Shown here: positions 26,046 through 35,670 of the stretch, one piece after another
How the letters are laid out: every line of letters begins with the position of its first letter
How positions within the stretch are numbered: the stretch's first letter is position 1
NCBI GenBank assembly: GCA_020636155.1
Contig: JACJYM010000011.1
Span: 26,656 to 90,655 of the forward strand
Length of the DNA stretch: 64,000 nucleotides
Direction: 5' to 3'
Source of the DNA: Lewinellaceae bacterium
Lineage (GTDB): Bacteria > Bacteroidota > Bacteroidia > Chitinophagales > Saprospiraceae
Program-made: the position numbers and the translations under genes
The notes under the pieces: generated by a model
Seen by the model: the letters and a program-made list of their open reading frames with translations, nothing else
Told to the model about the DNA's origin: nothing
The model's database searches: none

Positions 26046-26888
26046 ATGTTATCAAAATTCTTTAAAAAGGATAAAGGAGCAACTCCTGTCGCGGAAGGAG
26101 AAGGCGCAGAGATGGGTTTTTTAGACCATTTGGACGTACTGCGAAAGCATCTATTCAAGGCCGCATTTGCCATGGTGGCGGTATCGATTATTGTTTTTTT
26201 GTCTAAGGATTTTGTCTTTAATGACATAATTTTTGCCCCCAAAAATGCTGATTTTCCTACATACAAGTTTTTTTGTAATCTTTCTGAGGTCACTTGCTTT
26301 CATCCACCCGATTTTAAAATAATGACCATTGTGATGGGTGAACAGTTTTTTGTTCATATAAAGGTTTCCATTTGGCTGGGCTTTACTTTTGCTTTTCCTT
26401 ATATATTTTATCAATTCTGGAGTTTTATAAAACCCGGATTGTATCAGGGAGAGAGAAAGGCCGCTAGAGGATTGGTGTTGGCTTGCTCGAGTCTTTTTGT
26501 ATTGGGAGTCCTTTTTGGGTATTATGTAATCAGTCCTTTTGCCATTACTTGGTTAGCAGGATATTCTGTCGGACTGGATGCCGTAAATAGCCCATCCTTA
26601 GACTCTTATGTCAATTATCTCACTATGTTTACTTTACCTGCAGGCATCATGTTTGAGCTTCCTGTTCTAATATATTTTGTGGCAAAAATAGGATTGGTTT
26701 CTGCAGATTTTCTATCAAAATATCGCAGACATGCCATAATTGTGATTTTAATAGTTGCGGCGATTATTACACCACCTGACGTTGTTACACAATTACTGAT
26801 AGGAACCCCTGTTTTGATATTGTACGAAGTGGGTATCCTCGTCGCCAAAAGAGTGAACCCTACACCTAAAGAATCGCAAACGAGTTAA
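26046..26888 (+). CDS. tatC: Twin-arginine translocase subunit TatC
   Basis: A 280-residue inner-membrane protein with six hydrophobic helices. The conserved cytoplasmic N-terminal motif appears as GFLDHLDVLRKHLFKAA (about 24-40), and the family's 'FPYIFYQFWSFIKPGLYQGERK' is near 118-140. TatC is the receptor for twin-arginine signal peptides in the Tat system for folded proteins. TatA/TatB are not in the window. The start ATG at 26046 is chosen because an overlapping ATG at 26042 stops after seven codons. The gene directly abuts the next small membrane-protein reading. Confidence 0.92.
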   Translation: MLSKFFKKDKGATPVAEGEGAEMGFLDHLDVLRKHLFKAAFAMVAVSIIVFLSKDFVFNDIIFAPKNADFPTYKFFCNLSEVTCFHPPDFKIMTIVMGEQFFVHIKVSIWLGFTFAFPYIFYQFWSFIKPGLYQGERKAARGLVLACSSLFVLGVLFGYYVISPFAITWLAGYSVGLDAVNSPSLDSYVNYLTMFTLPAGIMFELPVLIYFVAKIGLVSADFLSKYRRHAIIVILIVAAIITPPDVVTQLLIGTPVLILYEVGILVAKRVNPTPKESQTS

Positions 26889-27349
26889 ATGAAAACATAT
26901 AGAATATCTTCCAATTGGACCTTGTTTTTCGTTATTTTTATTCCTACGATGTGGATTACATTTTTTGGAAGCTTAACCCTTGGATTTTTGCTTGTAGATG
27001 AGGAGGAATTGCCCTATTTTATGTGGGGAAATAGCTTTAAAGTGGGTTTAATTGTCTTTTTTCTTTTCTTTTTGATTTTTTGAGATTTACACTTTTGAGG
27101 TTAAAAAGAGTAGAGCTTTCTGAAACCCACATTTACATTTCTAATTATTTCAAGACCTATCGCTATCCGTTTTCCGATATTGAGTGTATCAAGGTAAGTG
27201 ATTTACTGTTGTTTAAACTGGCAAAAGTTGAATTTACTGCAAAAACGAGTTTTGGAAGAAATGTTTACTTTCTTTTACAAAGTCATTATTTGGCGGATTA
27301 TATCGAAAAGTTTCCCGGCACTGTTGGTAATAAAGTCATTGACAACTAA
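26889..27349 (+). pseudogene. Small membrane protein split by a T-run frameshift; hypothetical
   Basis: Two short frames, 26889-27083 (64 codons) and 27080-27349 (89 codons, TTG start), overlap in the run of T at about 27074-27079. Adding one T joins them into a single protein of about 153 residues: two N-terminal helices ('WTLFFVIFIPTMWITFFGSLTLGFLLV', 'KVGLIVFFLFFLIF') and then a soluble domain 'RVELSETHIYISNYFKTYRYPFSDIECIKVS', which resembles a PH-like strand pattern. The second frame has no good start or signal of its own, so a single frameshifted gene is more likely than two. The function is not recognised. It follows tatC with no gap, implying co-transcription. Confidence 0.55.
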
Positions 27350-27385
27350 AAGCGTATATGCTGTTAACTTTCAACATATACGCTT
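27350..27385. terminator. Bidirectional hairpin between convergent genes
   Basis: Perfect 11-bp inverted repeat AGCGTATATG-type arms at 27350-27360 and 27375-27385 with a 14-base loop, lying between the plus-strand membrane protein (ends 27349) and the minus-strand lipoprotein (ends 27393). A T-run is weak, so efficiency is uncertain. Confidence 0.6.
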
Positions 27386-27392
27386 AGAAATA

Positions 27393-28565
27393 TTAATAAT
27401 TAACTCCCCTGAATTTGTAATGGTCCAACTTGTCAAAAATGGCATGTTGCATCTGAATGATCATATCTATAACCATGTCATCGTCATTTGGAAAATTTTC
27501 ACAATCATTGTCAAGATTTATTGATTTACCTTCAAGCGCTTCCTTATCTCCTCGATATGTGCAGCTAAAACCGGAGAAATTTAGGTTTATTTGTATTGGA
27601 ATCACTTGATCTAGACTTTGCTCGCTTTCATTATAAATGCTTAATTCAGCTATCAATCTGGCATCTTTAGTACGAGTAATTTCTGTGACTTCTGCCTTGT
27701 ATTTTTTTTCTTTTGTACGATGCGGTTTTACGACGTTAGTACTATCTTGACCATGGTTTTTATCATGTTCATCCTCTTCTATTTCTACGATTTTTTCTAC
27801 ATTATAGTGTCTAACATGCTCGGTTTCTCTTCCCACATTGACTTTTAAAATATTAATATTAACGGTATAGTCATACCCATATTCTAAATCACCATAATAG
27901 TCAAACTGCAACCATTTATTATCCAACTTGTGAAATGGCCAACTTATCATGTTTTCCTCGACCATCCATCCGTATCTATTCCATACATTCAGTTGATGCA
28001 CGATATTGACATAAGTGGTACCATGAAGAATTGACAATCTTTCGAGTTCATCAATATTTTTATAATCATGAAAATAATATCTTACATTTTGGATATGATC
28101 ATAAGCATTTATGGCATCTTGTTTGTTCTGACCATTGTCTATCAGGTATAGTGCTTTATTATAATGATATTCCGATGCTTTGGATGCTGCATCCACCAAA
28201 TCAGTATCATAATTTATTGTATTAATATTGGCAATGTATCCGTCCTTGCTCACAAGTGGAAGCAGAGGAATGATTCGGTTTTGTCGTTCTGATAGGTCTT
28301 TGTAAAGCTTATATATTCGGTCGTAATCCGTAGAAGAAGATTTTTGGTTTAGATAGTTGATTTGACTGAGATCTACTTGGTTAGCTGATTGAAATGCTTT
28401 TTCTAAAGCGACCACATATTTGGTGTCTTTTTCTTTTTTTCCAATTAATTTTGAAAGTGAATACTCAAATGCCTCGGTGTAATTTCCACTTTCGAGCATT
28501 TTATCCACAGATTTACAGGAAGTTACGAGAATCAAAAGGATTAAAGTGTAAAGTAAATTTTTCAT
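27393..28565 (-). CDS. Lipoprotein of unknown function
   Basis: A 390-residue protein with lipobox VTSC (Cys17). Residues about 20-190 are helical and tetratricopeptide-like in spacing ('MLESGNYTEAFEYSLSKLIGK', 'ASEYHYNKALYLIDNGQNKQDAINAYDHIQNV'). The C-terminal part is beta-rich and acidic, with 'VNINILKVNVGRETEHVRHYNVEKIVEIEEDEHDKNHGQDS'. I do not recognise a named family. It stands alone on the minus strand, convergent with the tatC group. Confidence 0.6.
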   Translation of the reverse strand: MKNLLYTLILLILVTSCKSVDKMLESGNYTEAFEYSLSKLIGKKEKDTKYVVALEKAFQSANQVDLSQINYLNQKSSSTDYDRIYKLYKDLSERQNRIIPLLPLVSKDGYIANINTINYDTDLVDAASKASEYHYNKALYLIDNGQNKQDAINAYDHIQNVRYYFHDYKNIDELERLSILHGTTYVNIVHQLNVWNRYGWMVEENMISWPFHKLDNKWLQFDYYGDLEYGYDYTVNINILKVNVGRETEHVRHYNVEKIVEIEEDEHDKNHGQDSTNVVKPHRTKEKKYKAEVTEITRTKDARLIAELSIYNESEQSLDQVIPIQINLNFSGFSCTYRGDKEALEGKSINLDNDCENFPNDDDMVIDMIIQMQHAIFDKLDHYKFRGVNY

Positions 28566-28807
28566 TGGTTCCAGTTTTTGATTGCAAAAAATATTTCTAA
28601 AAAGACGTGGAGTGTTGGTTATATTTTCGGTAAAATAAGAGACTTAAAATAATTTTAACAGATTGAGTAAAAATGCAAAATATAAGTTAATAAATTCCAA
28701 GTTCTAATTTGAATATTAATTATGCATTAAATCTATAAAAATAATTTTATAATCAATTATATTTCATACTTTTACGCTGAATTTATTTAATAACCAACCT
28801 TTGACTG

Positions 28808-31800
28808 ATGAAGAGTTTAAACTTTTTGAAAGGGCTTAGTGTATTCACTATGCTTGTTTTTATTTTTTCTATAATTAGTCCCACCAGCGGAATAGGACAA
28901 TGCAACGATTTATACATTGCAGGAGTAATTGATGGGCCACTTACTGGAGGCGTTCCAAAAGGAGTACAGGTATGTGCCATAAACGATATTGCGGACTTAA
29001 GTATATATGGTATTGGAGTAGCGAATAATGGAGGCGGTACCGACGGACAAGAATATACATTTCCTGCAGTACCACTGTTGGCTGGTGAATGCTTTTTTGT
29101 TGCAAGTGAAAGTCCTAATTTCAATGCATGGTTTGGCTGTGATCCTGATGATACATCTTCGAGTATTGACATGAATGGCGATGACGCAGTAGAGTTATTC
29201 TGTAGTGGAAATGTAGTTGATTTATTTGGAGATATCAATACAGATGGAACAGGTACAGCATGGGAATATATGGATGGATGGGCAGTAGCCGCTGATATGA
29301 TGCAAAATACAACCTTTGATCCCGCAGAGTGGACATTCTCAAGCCCAAATGCATTGGATAATGAAACGACGAATTGTACTGCTGCAACACCATATCCTAA
29401 CCCGGTATGTCCATGTAATATACAATCATTGGTAGCAGGAACTCAATCACTTTGTAATTCGACTGATAATACATATACACAAGAAATAATAGTCACATTT
29501 TGCACTGCGCCAAGCACAGGAACCTTGGATGTAAATGGACAAAGCTTTGCAATCTCTACAAGTCCTCAAACGGTAACTTTAGTGGGACTCATAGCAGATG
29601 GGCTACCATTAGATATTACGGCTACTTTTTCTGACGATACCAATTGTACTTTAACGGAAATAGGGCTAATAACGGCTCCTATATCATGTGCGGTAAGTTG
29701 TAGTGATTTATACATTGCGGGAGTGATTGATGGGCCACTTACTGGAGGAGTTCCAAAAGGAGTACAAGTATGTGCCATTAATGATATCCCGGATTTAAGT
29801 ATATACGGAATTGGTATAGCAAACAATGGAGGTGGTAGCGATGGACAAGAATATACATTTCCTGCAGTACCATTATTGGCTGGCCAATGCTTTTTTGTGG
29901 CTAGTGAAAGTACTAGTTTTAATGCTTGGTTTGGCTGTGATCCAGATGACACCTCTTCCAGTATAGATTTGAATGGCGATGATGCAGTAGAGTTATTCTG
30001 TAGTGGAAATGTAGTTGATTTATTTGGAGATATCAATACAGATGGAACAGGTACAGCATGGGAATATATGGATGGATGGGCAGTTGCGGCTGATATGATG
30101 CAAAATACAACCTTTGATCCTGCAGAGTGGACATTCTCAAGCCCAAATGCATTGGATGGTGAAACCACCAATGCGACTGCTGCAACACCTTATCCAATAC
30201 CGGTTTGTACCGATGTTTGCAATATCGATCTGATAGAGTTGGTTGAAGTTGGTAATTGCGACCCTTTAACCAATACGTATGTAGTTACATTATCAATTAC
30301 TTATACAAATCCACCACTTACAGGAACTTTGGATGTTAATGGCCAGAGTTTCTCAATATCTGGAAGCCCTCAGGAGGTAATGTTAGTATTAACTTCTGAT
30401 GGGAGCCTTGTGAATGTTGTAGCTGGATTTAGTAATGAAACCGACTGTACTTTCTCTGCATTAGAATTATTTACAGCGCCTGAACCATGTGGTATTCTTT
30501 ATGAAGATTGTTTCATTGACAACGGGGATTTTTCAAATTTTGTAGTAATCAATGACCAAGGTGCAACATCTACAGGCCAATGGAATGCGTCTTTTTCAAA
30601 TTATGAATTTAATGGCTTTGTGAGTGGAAGTTCGAATGATCAGGCAGTAGAGTTTTGGACTATTTCTCCATTATTAGAATACCCTTATGCTTCAGCTGGA
30701 CAATTGTTATTTGATTGGAGTGAAACGTTTGATGATACAGATATCGAAGTTTTGATATCAACAGACTATATTGGAAGTGGGGATCCTAACGTGGCAACTT
30801 GGACTCAACTGTCACTCATTAACGGTCCAGATTTAGCTGGCACAGAAACGACTGGATCTGAAACCATTGCTATACCTACCGGAGATTTAACGGGATTTTA
30901 TATCGCATTTAAATATGCAGATGATGCCGCATATTCTAGATGGAGAATTAGCAATATTGTGGTACAAACTGATGATTGTACCGGATTACCAGAAATAACT
31001 ATTGTAGATCCTTGTAATTGTAACGATCCACTTAACAATGCGAACCCAGATGGTTCGATTAATTGGTTCCACGATTTAATACAGATAACAGGGCCTGCAG
31101 GTCAAACTTGGGAAGTAACAGCAGTAGCAGGAACTGCTCCAGCGCTTGATATGTCTGGCATTACATTTCTTAATATTGGTACGCAATTTACAGAAGTAAG
31201 TCCAGGAGTCTATGAGCTTGATATATGGCATCAGTTAGGTGTCGGTTATAACTTCAATGTGAGTAATGGAACTGACGATTTAATAGCAAGTGGAATTTGT
31301 ACAGAAGATTGTACATTCTGCGATTTAACTATTAATACAGTTACTCCAAGTTGTAATGCTGATGGCACATACAGTGTGGATATCTGTTTTGATTACATTG
31401 CACCATTTAGTACGGATGTAAATGTAAATATTAATAATGTTGATTTAGGAGATTATCCTTATCCTGCAAATTCTGGAGAATGCATCACTGTTAATACTGC
31501 AATGATTGGTGATGCGACTACTGGGGTACAATTAATCTTAAAAGATGCAGCCAGTAGCAATCCTGTTTATATTAGTGAACTGCATTACGACGATAGTGAC
31601 ACTAACGATCCTAATGAGTTTATCGAAATTTCCGGACTTGCCGGAACAGACGTAACGGGTTATACTCTTTTATTTTATAATGGAAATGGAGGTACCGTTT
31701 ATCGTACTGAAAATCTAAGTGGAATTATTGGTGATGATGGTAGTGGTTGTGGTACGTTGATAATCACCTCTATGAATAACATTCAAAATGGCTCTCCAGA

Positions 31801-33805
31801 CGGTGTTGCACTTGTGGATCCTTCGGGTATGGTATTAGAATTTATTAGTTATGAAGGTACGTTTGTAGCCGTTGGAGGGGCAGCTGATGGAATGACTAGT
31901 GTGGACATTGGTGTACAAGAGTCAAACTCCACAATGAATACTTCTTCATTATCCCTAACAGACGCTGGATGGGTTATTACGAACCCTAATAGTATGGGTA
32001 TTTTTAACCCAGGTTTATCTTGCAATATGCCATGTGAGGCTATGATTACTTTTGATGAGCCACAGTGTTGTACAGCTGATGGTGGAACGGTTTCTAGTAC
32101 TAGTGATTTAGATATATGTTCGGGTGATGGTGATTCAAATATCATCTTGGTAGATGTTACAGATAATGTAAGCATTGATGGAGTGGATGTATCCTGTGGT
32201 TTTATATTAACCAATTCTGATGTTGATCCAACCGTTTTATCTACTGGAATCATTAATATTGGTGAAAACCCTGCCATGATTGATTTGGAAGGAGCAGCAC
32301 AAGGATCTTGTCAAATATGGTCTATTTGTTGGGAAGGTACTCAGCCTGTTGTTGCAGAAGGTCAACTTATGTCTACAATAACTGCCTTATGTTTTGATAT
32401 AAGTGATAATTCAATTGTTGTTAATAAAAACGAAGTGGCAGGTGGAAGTATTTCAACTGTTGATGTAACTTCAGTTTGTTCAGGGGATGGAGTCGATGAT
32501 TTGATTAATGTTGATATAATTGACAACTTAGGCATGAATTTCCAACTTGTTGTGACTGATGCCAATGGAAATATAGTGGAACTTCCTACAAGTTCGCCAA
32601 TAAATTTTGAAGGTGGGCAAATTGGTATATGTTACATTTATAATTTATCCTATGGAGATGGTCTTATTGGACTAGATTTAGGTGCAAATATCGCTGACTT
32701 GCAGGGATGTTTTGATTTATCTAATTCAATAGAAGTTACGAAAAACCCAATTCCTGTTGTTTCGATTACAAGTAGCAATGCTGATATTTGTGTAGGAGGC
32801 ACAGTAGCTCTAACTGGAAGCCCTACTGGTGGAATATTTAGTGTATCTGGTTCAGGTTCAATTACTAATGATATTCTTACGGCAACTGGGGCAGGTACAT
32901 TAACGATTACATATACATTTACTGATGCAAATGGTTGTACTGGTAGTGCTATGCAAACAATTAAGGTTATCAAACCAGAGCTTATTGGGATAACCGAAAT
33001 TAATGAAGGACTAGAGCCCGGCGAATGTAACGAAGTTGTATTTTTCAATGACCCATATTTAAATCCTAATAGCCCATGTCAAATTTGTCCAGATCCGATG
33101 GGAGTATTACCGGGAGCGGTGACTACACAAACTGGTAATAGTAATTATAGTGAGAACCTAGATGCGAATGGCTTTTTAGTAGATTTCACATTGGGAGCTG
33201 GTACAGGAACGGCTGGTACAGTAAATTATCAGATAGTAGCGCCGGTAGATGGAAGTTTAACGTTTGACTTTGTGTACACGAATGCTGAAGCGGCATATTG
33301 GGATCCATTCATGATAACTGGGCCAAACGGAACGATAGCAGACATTTCGGACTTTGCGACGACAACGTCTACAGGGTCAGGAACCTATTGTGAGGCGGCT
33401 CTTGCAGGAGATGCCTTTAACTTTAATCTAAGGACGTTAGATGGTTTTGGCGGTGGCGAGGCGAAAGCTACGGTACAAAACCTAGCGTTTGTACAAGACT
33501 TTTCGGGAGCATGCTACGTATTGACGCAGACAGGTGGCCCTACATCGGGTGACATCTTAGATCCAGGCACCTATACAGTGACATGGGAGGCAGTACCGAA
33601 TACAGTAGCGGATTGCGTATATACACCAGATCCGAATGGTGAGGTATTGACCTTTGAGACAGAGATCAATGTATTGCCTTATTCAGGACCAGTGCAGACA
33701 GCTTTGACATGTAATGATTTAGTAAATTTATCGTTAGATGAGAACTGTGAAGTTAGCATCAATGCGGATTTATTCTTAGAAGGATATTCCTTATGGATGT
33801 TATGA
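28808..33805 (+). CDS. Giant secreted surface protein, copy 1: first open block
   Basis: The block has 1665 codons with a signal peptide (about residues 1-31, ending SGIGQ). It holds two near-identical lamin-tail-like domains (28901-29410 and 29699-30208), a MAM/jelly-roll-like segment ('WTISPLLEYPYASAGQLLFDWSETFDD'), a third lamin-tail-like domain ('VYISELHYDDSDTNDPNEFIEI'), and Ig/SprB-like units. From 33081 it enters the module shared with copy 2. It then hits a stop at 33803-33805 because of a one-base insertion at 33784-33790 relative to copy 2. In this reading the protein lacks the dockerin, cohesin-like and T9SS sorting domains encoded further on in broken frames, and could not be exported by T9SS. 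Confidence 0.75.
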   Translation: MKSLNFLKGLSVFTMLVFIFSIISPTSGIGQCNDLYIAGVIDGPLTGGVPKGVQVCAINDIADLSIYGIGVANNGGGTDGQEYTFPAVPLLAGECFFVASESPNFNAWFGCDPDDTSSSIDMNGDDAVELFCSGNVVDLFGDINTDGTGTAWEYMDGWAVAADMMQNTTFDPAEWTFSSPNALDNETTNCTAATPYPNPVCPCNIQSLVAGTQSLCNSTDNTYTQEIIVTFCTAPSTGTLDVNGQSFAISTSPQTVTLVGLIADGLPLDITATFSDDTNCTLTEIGLITAPISCAVSCSDLYIAGVIDGPLTGGVPKGVQVCAINDIPDLSIYGIGIANNGGGSDGQEYTFPAVPLLAGQCFFVASESTSFNAWFGCDPDDTSSSIDLNGDDAVELFCSGNVVDLFGDINTDGTGTAWEYMDGWAVAADMMQNTTFDPAEWTFSSPNALDGETTNATAATPYPIPVCTDVCNIDLIELVEVGNCDPLTNTYVVTLSITYTNPPLTGTLDVNGQSFSISGSPQEVMLVLTSDGSLVNVVAGFSNETDCTFSALELFTAPEPCGILYEDCFIDNGDFSNFVVINDQGATSTGQWNASFSNYEFNGFVSGSSNDQAVEFWTISPLLEYPYASAGQLLFDWSETFDDTDIEVLISTDYIGSGDPNVATWTQLSLINGPDLAGTETTGSETIAIPTGDLTGFYIAFKYADDAAYSRWRISNIVVQTDDCTGLPEITIVDPCNCNDPLNNANPDGSINWFHDLIQITGPAGQTWEVTAVAGTAPALDMSGITFLNIGTQFTEVSPGVYELDIWHQLGVGYNFNVSNGTDDLIASGICTEDCTFCDLTINTVTPSCNADGTYSVDICFDYIAPFSTDVNVNINNVDLGDYPYPANSGECITVNTAMIGDATTGVQLILKDAASSNPVYISELHYDDSDTNDPNEFIEISGLAGTDVTGYTLLFYNGNGGTVYRTENLSGIIGDDGSGCGTLIITSMNNIQNGSPDGVALVDPSGMVLEFISYEGTFVAVGGAADGMTSVDIGVQESNSTMNTSSLSLTDAGWVITNPNSMGIFNPGLSCNMPCEAMITFDEPQCCTADGGTVSSTSDLDICSGDGDSNIILVDVTDNVSIDGVDVSCGFILTNSDVDPTVLSTGIINIGENPAMIDLEGAAQGSCQIWSICWEGTQPVVAEGQLMSTITALCFDISDNSIVVNKNEVAGGSISTVDVTSVCSGDGVDDLINVDIIDNLGMNFQLVVTDANGNIVELPTSSPINFEGGQIGICYIYNLSYGDGLIGLDLGANIADLQGCFDLSNSIEVTKNPIPVVSITSSNADICVGGTVALTGSPTGGIFSVSGSGSITNDILTATGAGTLTITYTFTDANGCTGSAMQTIKVIKPELIGITEINEGLEPGECNEVVFFNDPYLNPNSPCQICPDPMGVLPGAVTTQTGNSNYSENLDANGFLVDFTLGAGTGTAGTVNYQIVAPVDGSLTFDFVYTNAEAAYWDPFMITGPNGTIADISDFATTTSTGSGTYCEAALAGDAFNFNLRTLDGFGGGEAKATVQNLAFVQDFSGACYVLTQTGGPTSGDILDPGTYTVTWEAVPNTVADCVYTPDPNGEVLTFETEINVLPYSGPVQTALTCNDLVNLSLDENCEVSINADLFLEGYSLWML
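28901..30208. repeat. Two tandem 510-bp lamin-tail-like repeats in copy 1
   Basis: 28901-29410 and 29699-30208 have equal length and encode almost the same residues (C-DLYIAGVIDGPLTGG ... through VDLFGDINTDGTGTAWEY and FDPAEWTFSSPNALD). They are separated by a 288-bp unit encoding another beta-sandwich. They keep the reading frame and look like a recent intragenic duplication, with many silent changes in the first half but near-identity in the second. Confidence 0.85.
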
Positions 33806-33828
33806 GACAAGATATGCAGTAATGATAG

Positions 33829-35304
33829 ATGGCACCAGATGTAAATGGTCAGACAATTACATTGCCATTAGGTAATCACGCAGTGAAAGTAGTAGATAAC
33901 GTAACAGGAAATAGCTGTTGGGGTAACTTGTTTGTAGAAGACAAGTTGATACCGGAGATAGCCTGTAGTGATTTTGCAGTAACATGTATAGATGACATAC
34001 CAGCTGCACCAGTAGTGACGGATGTATCCACATTAGTATTGGCAGAAGGTGTTACGAATAGTGGGACTACGACCTATACAGGCGTGATGCCAAATGCAGG
34101 AGTAGTAACAGATGTAAACATAGTAATAGACATTGAGTTTGGAGGATTTGATGAGATGATCACAATCACGTCACCAAGTGGTACTTCAGTATTGGTATGG
34201 CCACAATCTCTATCAGGCTGTCCTACATTGAATGTGATAGGCGATGACGAAGGAGTAGTAAGAACAACAGGTGCATGTGTAGACTTCAATGATGGAGCGA
34301 ATGTAAACTTAGAGTTATCGTTTGCAGGATTTGGATTCCCAGGATTTGCACAATTGCAGAATTTTGAGGGCGAGCCAATAGGCGGAACATGGACATTAAC
34401 GATGGGAGGAAACGGAACGATAAACAATATCTCGTTGATATTCAATAATGGCTTAGGCTTATTGGTATCAGATGCGTTACCGACAGATCCATGTGGAAAT
34501 AGCACGTTGACATACAATGACGTAGTAACGAATGTAGGTTGTGCAGGTGGTGTTAACAAAATCATCACAAGAACATGGGTATTAAAAGATGCTACAGGCA
34601 ACAGTAGCAGCTGTACACAGACGATCACAGTATACAATATCGAAGCGAGTGCTTTGACGTATCCGCCATTATTGGTAGAGTTACCATGTAATGCAGGAAC
34701 AAGTCCAGCGGAGATAGCGTCATATTATGACGATCCAAGTACTAAGGACAATGTAAACACAAGCATCGTAGAGAACAATGAAGGTTATCCATATGCATAT
34801 CCAACGTATATGCAAGGAGGACATCCACAGAAAGTAGATACAGAAGTATGTAAATTGATAGCAAGTTACACAGATCAGAATTTTGCAGCATGTGGCGGAG
34901 TATGTGGAGGTAACAAGAAAGTTGTAAGAACCTGGACGATATTAAACTGGTGTACATTAGATTTAAAACAGCACGCACAAGTTATAAAAGCAGTAGATAG
35001 CGAAGGACCAACGTATACAGCGATGGACTTTGAAGTAAGTACGGACCCATGGGGCTGTGCAGCGACAGTAAAAGTACCACATCCGTGGGAATTACATGAC
35101 AACTGTGATGCGAACCCAACATATTATGTACAAGGATCGCTAGGAAGCACAGCATTGTGTCCAGGATGTCCAGGCAACAGCAGTGACCAATGGTTATTAT
35201 TAAATGTACCAAAAGAAGGGTCACCCACACACAGTAAGTTACTATGCGACAGATTGTTGTGGAAACGTAACAAAGAAAGACGTAGTATTGACAGTAGTAG
35301 ATAA
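33829..35304 (+). pseudogene. Giant protein copy 1, second block (P-domain and HYR-like)
   Basis: Open from 33829 to 35304, in the frame corresponding to copy 2 only up to about 35224. It encodes the proprotein-convertase P-like domain (from 'TDVSTLVLAEGVTNSG' to 'LIFNNGLGLLVSD') and part of the HYR-like series. It has no signal peptide or ribosome-binding context and is continuous with the first block after correction of the differences at 33784-33790 (+1) and 33831-33836 (-2). The extra C at 35224-35226 then throws it out of frame. Confidence 0.75.
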
Positions 35305-35575
35305 GACACCACCGGTAGCGATAGCATTCCAGAACTTAGTAGTAAGTTTGACAAGCAGCGGCACTGGTAATGACGGTTTTGCGAAGATCTACAACTATCA
35401 GATTAGCAACGGAAGTTATGATGGCTGTGAAAAACCAGTACATTTAGAGATTAGAAGAGACAGTGACAACTGTGGTATCAAAGGAAATGCGACGTACAAT
35501 GCAGATGGTCACCCACAAGACGGAAGTTCAAACCGACGAGTGCGAACTACGATCCAGACAATGGCGAGTATGTAA
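35204..35575 (+). pseudogene. Giant protein copy 1, third block
   Basis: From about 35225 to 35529 this frame carries the copy-2 equivalent sequence (YYATDCCGNVTKKDVVLTVVDKTPPVAIAF), a HYR-like unit. It includes an in-frame three-base difference at 35429-35436 (CEKPVH instead of CGPVH). It is lost again at a one-base deletion at 35530-35534. It has no independent start. Confidence 0.7.
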
Positions 35576-35670
35576 AATTCTGTTGTGCAGATTTAACAGA
35601 AATCGATCCAGTAACGAACGTAAGATACGGTTTAGTAACAGTATGGTTACGAGTATGGGATGATGGCGAC

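Noticed and set aside
29566..30171. Long antisense frames in the giant genes (also 31849-32277, 34074-34637, 42521-43084, 43921-44454)
   Set aside because: They mirror the strongly biased codons of the sense gene, recur at the same place in both copies and have no signals of their own.
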